Assembly (NCBI GenBank): GCA_035581425.1
Contig: DATJVP010000102.1
Coordinates: forward strand, 1-22,914
Reading direction: 5' to 3'
DNA: 22,914 nucleotides
From: DASZHJ01 sp035581425
GTDB taxonomy: Bacteria > Pseudomonadota > Alphaproteobacteria > ATCC43930 > CGMCC-115725
Below are positions 22,901 through 22,914 of the stretch, piece after piece (the first letter of the stretch is position 1; each line of letters starts with the position of its first letter). The position numbers were made by a program, and so were the translations under genes. The notes beneath the pieces are model-generated. The model saw only the letters and a list, made by a program, of their open reading frames with translations, did no database searches and was not told the origin of the DNA.

Positions 22901-22914
22901 TCCCTAGATTCCCC

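Overview
The window looks like ordinary chromosome of a high-GC alphaproteobacterium. Order Rhodospirillales or a relative is plausible, but I cannot fix it without a search. The evidence is the alphaproteobacterial gene order lptF-lptG-lptD-surA-pdxA-rsmA, the fab cluster ending in mltG, pepA-holC-ndk, and a 40-residue aa3-type cytochrome oxidase subunit IV-like protein at the right edge. No RNA genes, CRISPR arrays, insertion sequences or phage genes are visible.

Region 1 (1-5316, + strand) is the fatty-acid cluster: the fabD tail, fabG, an unrecognised 529-residue membrane-anchored protein, acpP, fabF and mltG. It closes with a hairpin terminator built over the mltG stop codon. Region 2 (5308-7732) has a short-chain dehydrogenase on the minus strand, divergent from yicC-gmk on the plus strand, with recognisable sigma-70-type promoter elements between them. 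gmk runs convergently into rsmA, and their stop codons overlap.

Region 3 (7729-15511, minus strand) is an outer-membrane biogenesis operon read lptF, lptG, lptD, surA, pdxA, rsmA. LptF and LptG form the membrane part of the LPS exporter and LptD is the outer-membrane translocon. SurA is the periplasmic chaperone for outer-membrane proteins such as LptD. PdxA and RsmA are the usual passengers. A consensus TATAAT lies six bases before the lptF ATG, which predicts a leaderless transcript.

Region 4 (15595-20288, + strand) is a three-gene glycosylation-like cassette: two large polytopic proteins that resemble GT-C glycosyltransferases, and a polyprenyl-phosphate glycosyltransferase (GT2) fused to a GtrA-type membrane domain. 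It sits between lptF and pepA, which are direct divergent neighbours in E. coli. The likely job is moving a polyprenyl-linked sugar across the inner membrane and onto a surface glycan, perhaps LPS; this is inference.

Region 5 (20285-22900) is pepA and holC with overlapping stop and start codons, ndk with its own promoter, and the small cytochrome-oxidase protein on the opposite strand, whose stop codon shares a CTAG with that of ndk.

Most of the window is housekeeping. The best candidates for something undescribed are the 529-residue protein inside the fab cluster and the glycosylation cassette beside lptF. No gap longer than 300 bases lacks a gene.
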